This document shows positions 5,100-5,136 of a stretch of 5,136 nucleotides of DNA, piece after piece. Both the position numbers and the translations under genes were made by a program. The notes below the pieces were generated by a model, which was not told where the DNA came from, ran no database searches, and saw nothing but the letters and a program-made list of their open reading frames with translations. Origin of the DNA: an uncultured Bacilli bacterium. GTDB taxonomy: Bacteria; Bacillota_I; Bacilli_A; RF39; UBA660. The first letter of the stretch is position 1, and the number at the start of each line of letters is the position of its first letter. The stretch spans positions 1 to 5,136 of the forward strand of contig CALVWH010000116.1 of assembly GCA_944364705.1 (NCBI GenBank). Reading direction: 5' to 3'.

Positions 5100-5128
5100 A
5101 AAAAAGGCCGACCTATATAAGTCCTTTT
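5100..5128 (-). terminator. Terminator-like hairpin at the right edge
   Basis: On the minus strand AAAAG-GAC (5128-5121) can pair with GTC and CTTTT (5112-5110 and 5106-5102), with the bases GCC bulged out, an 8-base loop and a T tract to 5100. It probably ends a minus-strand gene that lies beyond the right edge. On the plus strand the same hairpin is followed by TTTTCTT, so it may work both ways. Confidence 0.55.
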
Positions 5129-5136
5129 CTTAATAA

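Larger units (their letters stand above)
4807..5136. other. 330-bp right-hand region without a firm gene
   Basis: On the minus strand, from right to left, it holds a terminator-like hairpin (5100-5128), a TTGAAA-16-TATATT promoter-like pair (5092-5065), a stronger extended -10 promoter (5010-5039), a possible 22-codon ORF (4888-4956) and a weak promoter-like stretch with TTTACA at 4877-4872 ahead of the 51-residue protein gene. The 5019-5040 segment is clearly more GC-rich than its surroundings. No RNA gene was recognised. Confidence 0.7.

Noticed and set aside
1..5136. Mycoplasma-type code with TGA as tryptophan
   Set aside because: Tryptophans in the ABC transporter and other genes are TGG, and no gene needs read-through of TGA.

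Overview
The window is AT-rich throughout. It has strong AGGAGG/AAAGGTGG-type ribosome binding sites, at least one clear TTG start (3693), intrinsic terminators with long T tracts, and the standard genetic code (Trp is TGG; no in-frame TGA was seen in the genes read). This fits a low-GC member of the Bacillota, probably gut-associated and in or near the Bacilli/Erysipelotrichia. That placement is inference from composition and protein style, not from a marker gene. No rRNA, tRNA, CRISPR array, insertion sequence or integrase was found.

Layout. (1) 1-1987, minus: the first 662 codons of a MacB-like ABC transporter that fuses an ATPase to an FtsX-type permease. It runs off the left edge. (2) 1988-2307: a 320-bp gap with a terminator for the gene upstream, an extended -10 promoter for the transporter and a strong dyad in its leader. 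(3) 2308-3171, minus: an unrecognised eight-helix membrane protein. (4) 3298-3693 and 3722-3946, minus: a two-gene operon. The first gene encodes a small protein built of four 11-residue amphipathic repeats; the second encodes a 131-residue four-helix membrane protein that is itself an internal duplication. (5) 4050-4571, plus: a TetR-type regulator divergent from that operon, with overlapping divergent promoters in a 103-bp gap. (6) 4651-4806, minus: a 51-residue protein gene convergent with the regulator, sharing a bidirectional terminator with it. (7) 4807-5136: a mostly non-coding stretch with an extended -10 promoter, a possible 22-codon micro-ORF and a terminator at the right edge.

How the parts may work together (inference). 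The regulator probably controls the divergent repeat-protein/membrane-protein operon and itself. The repeat protein looks able to lie on a membrane surface or form a helical bundle, and the membrane protein translated just after it is its natural partner. The 51-residue protein and the eight-helix protein may belong to the same neighbourhood response. The ABC transporter has its own promoter behind a strong terminator, so it is probably a separate unit. The most unusual points are the near-identical 33-bp repeats coding for hendecads, the duplicated membrane protein, and the start of the TetR gene, where the best ribosome binding site and start codon lie in a different frame and an A-AAA-AAG slippery heptamer joins the two frames.
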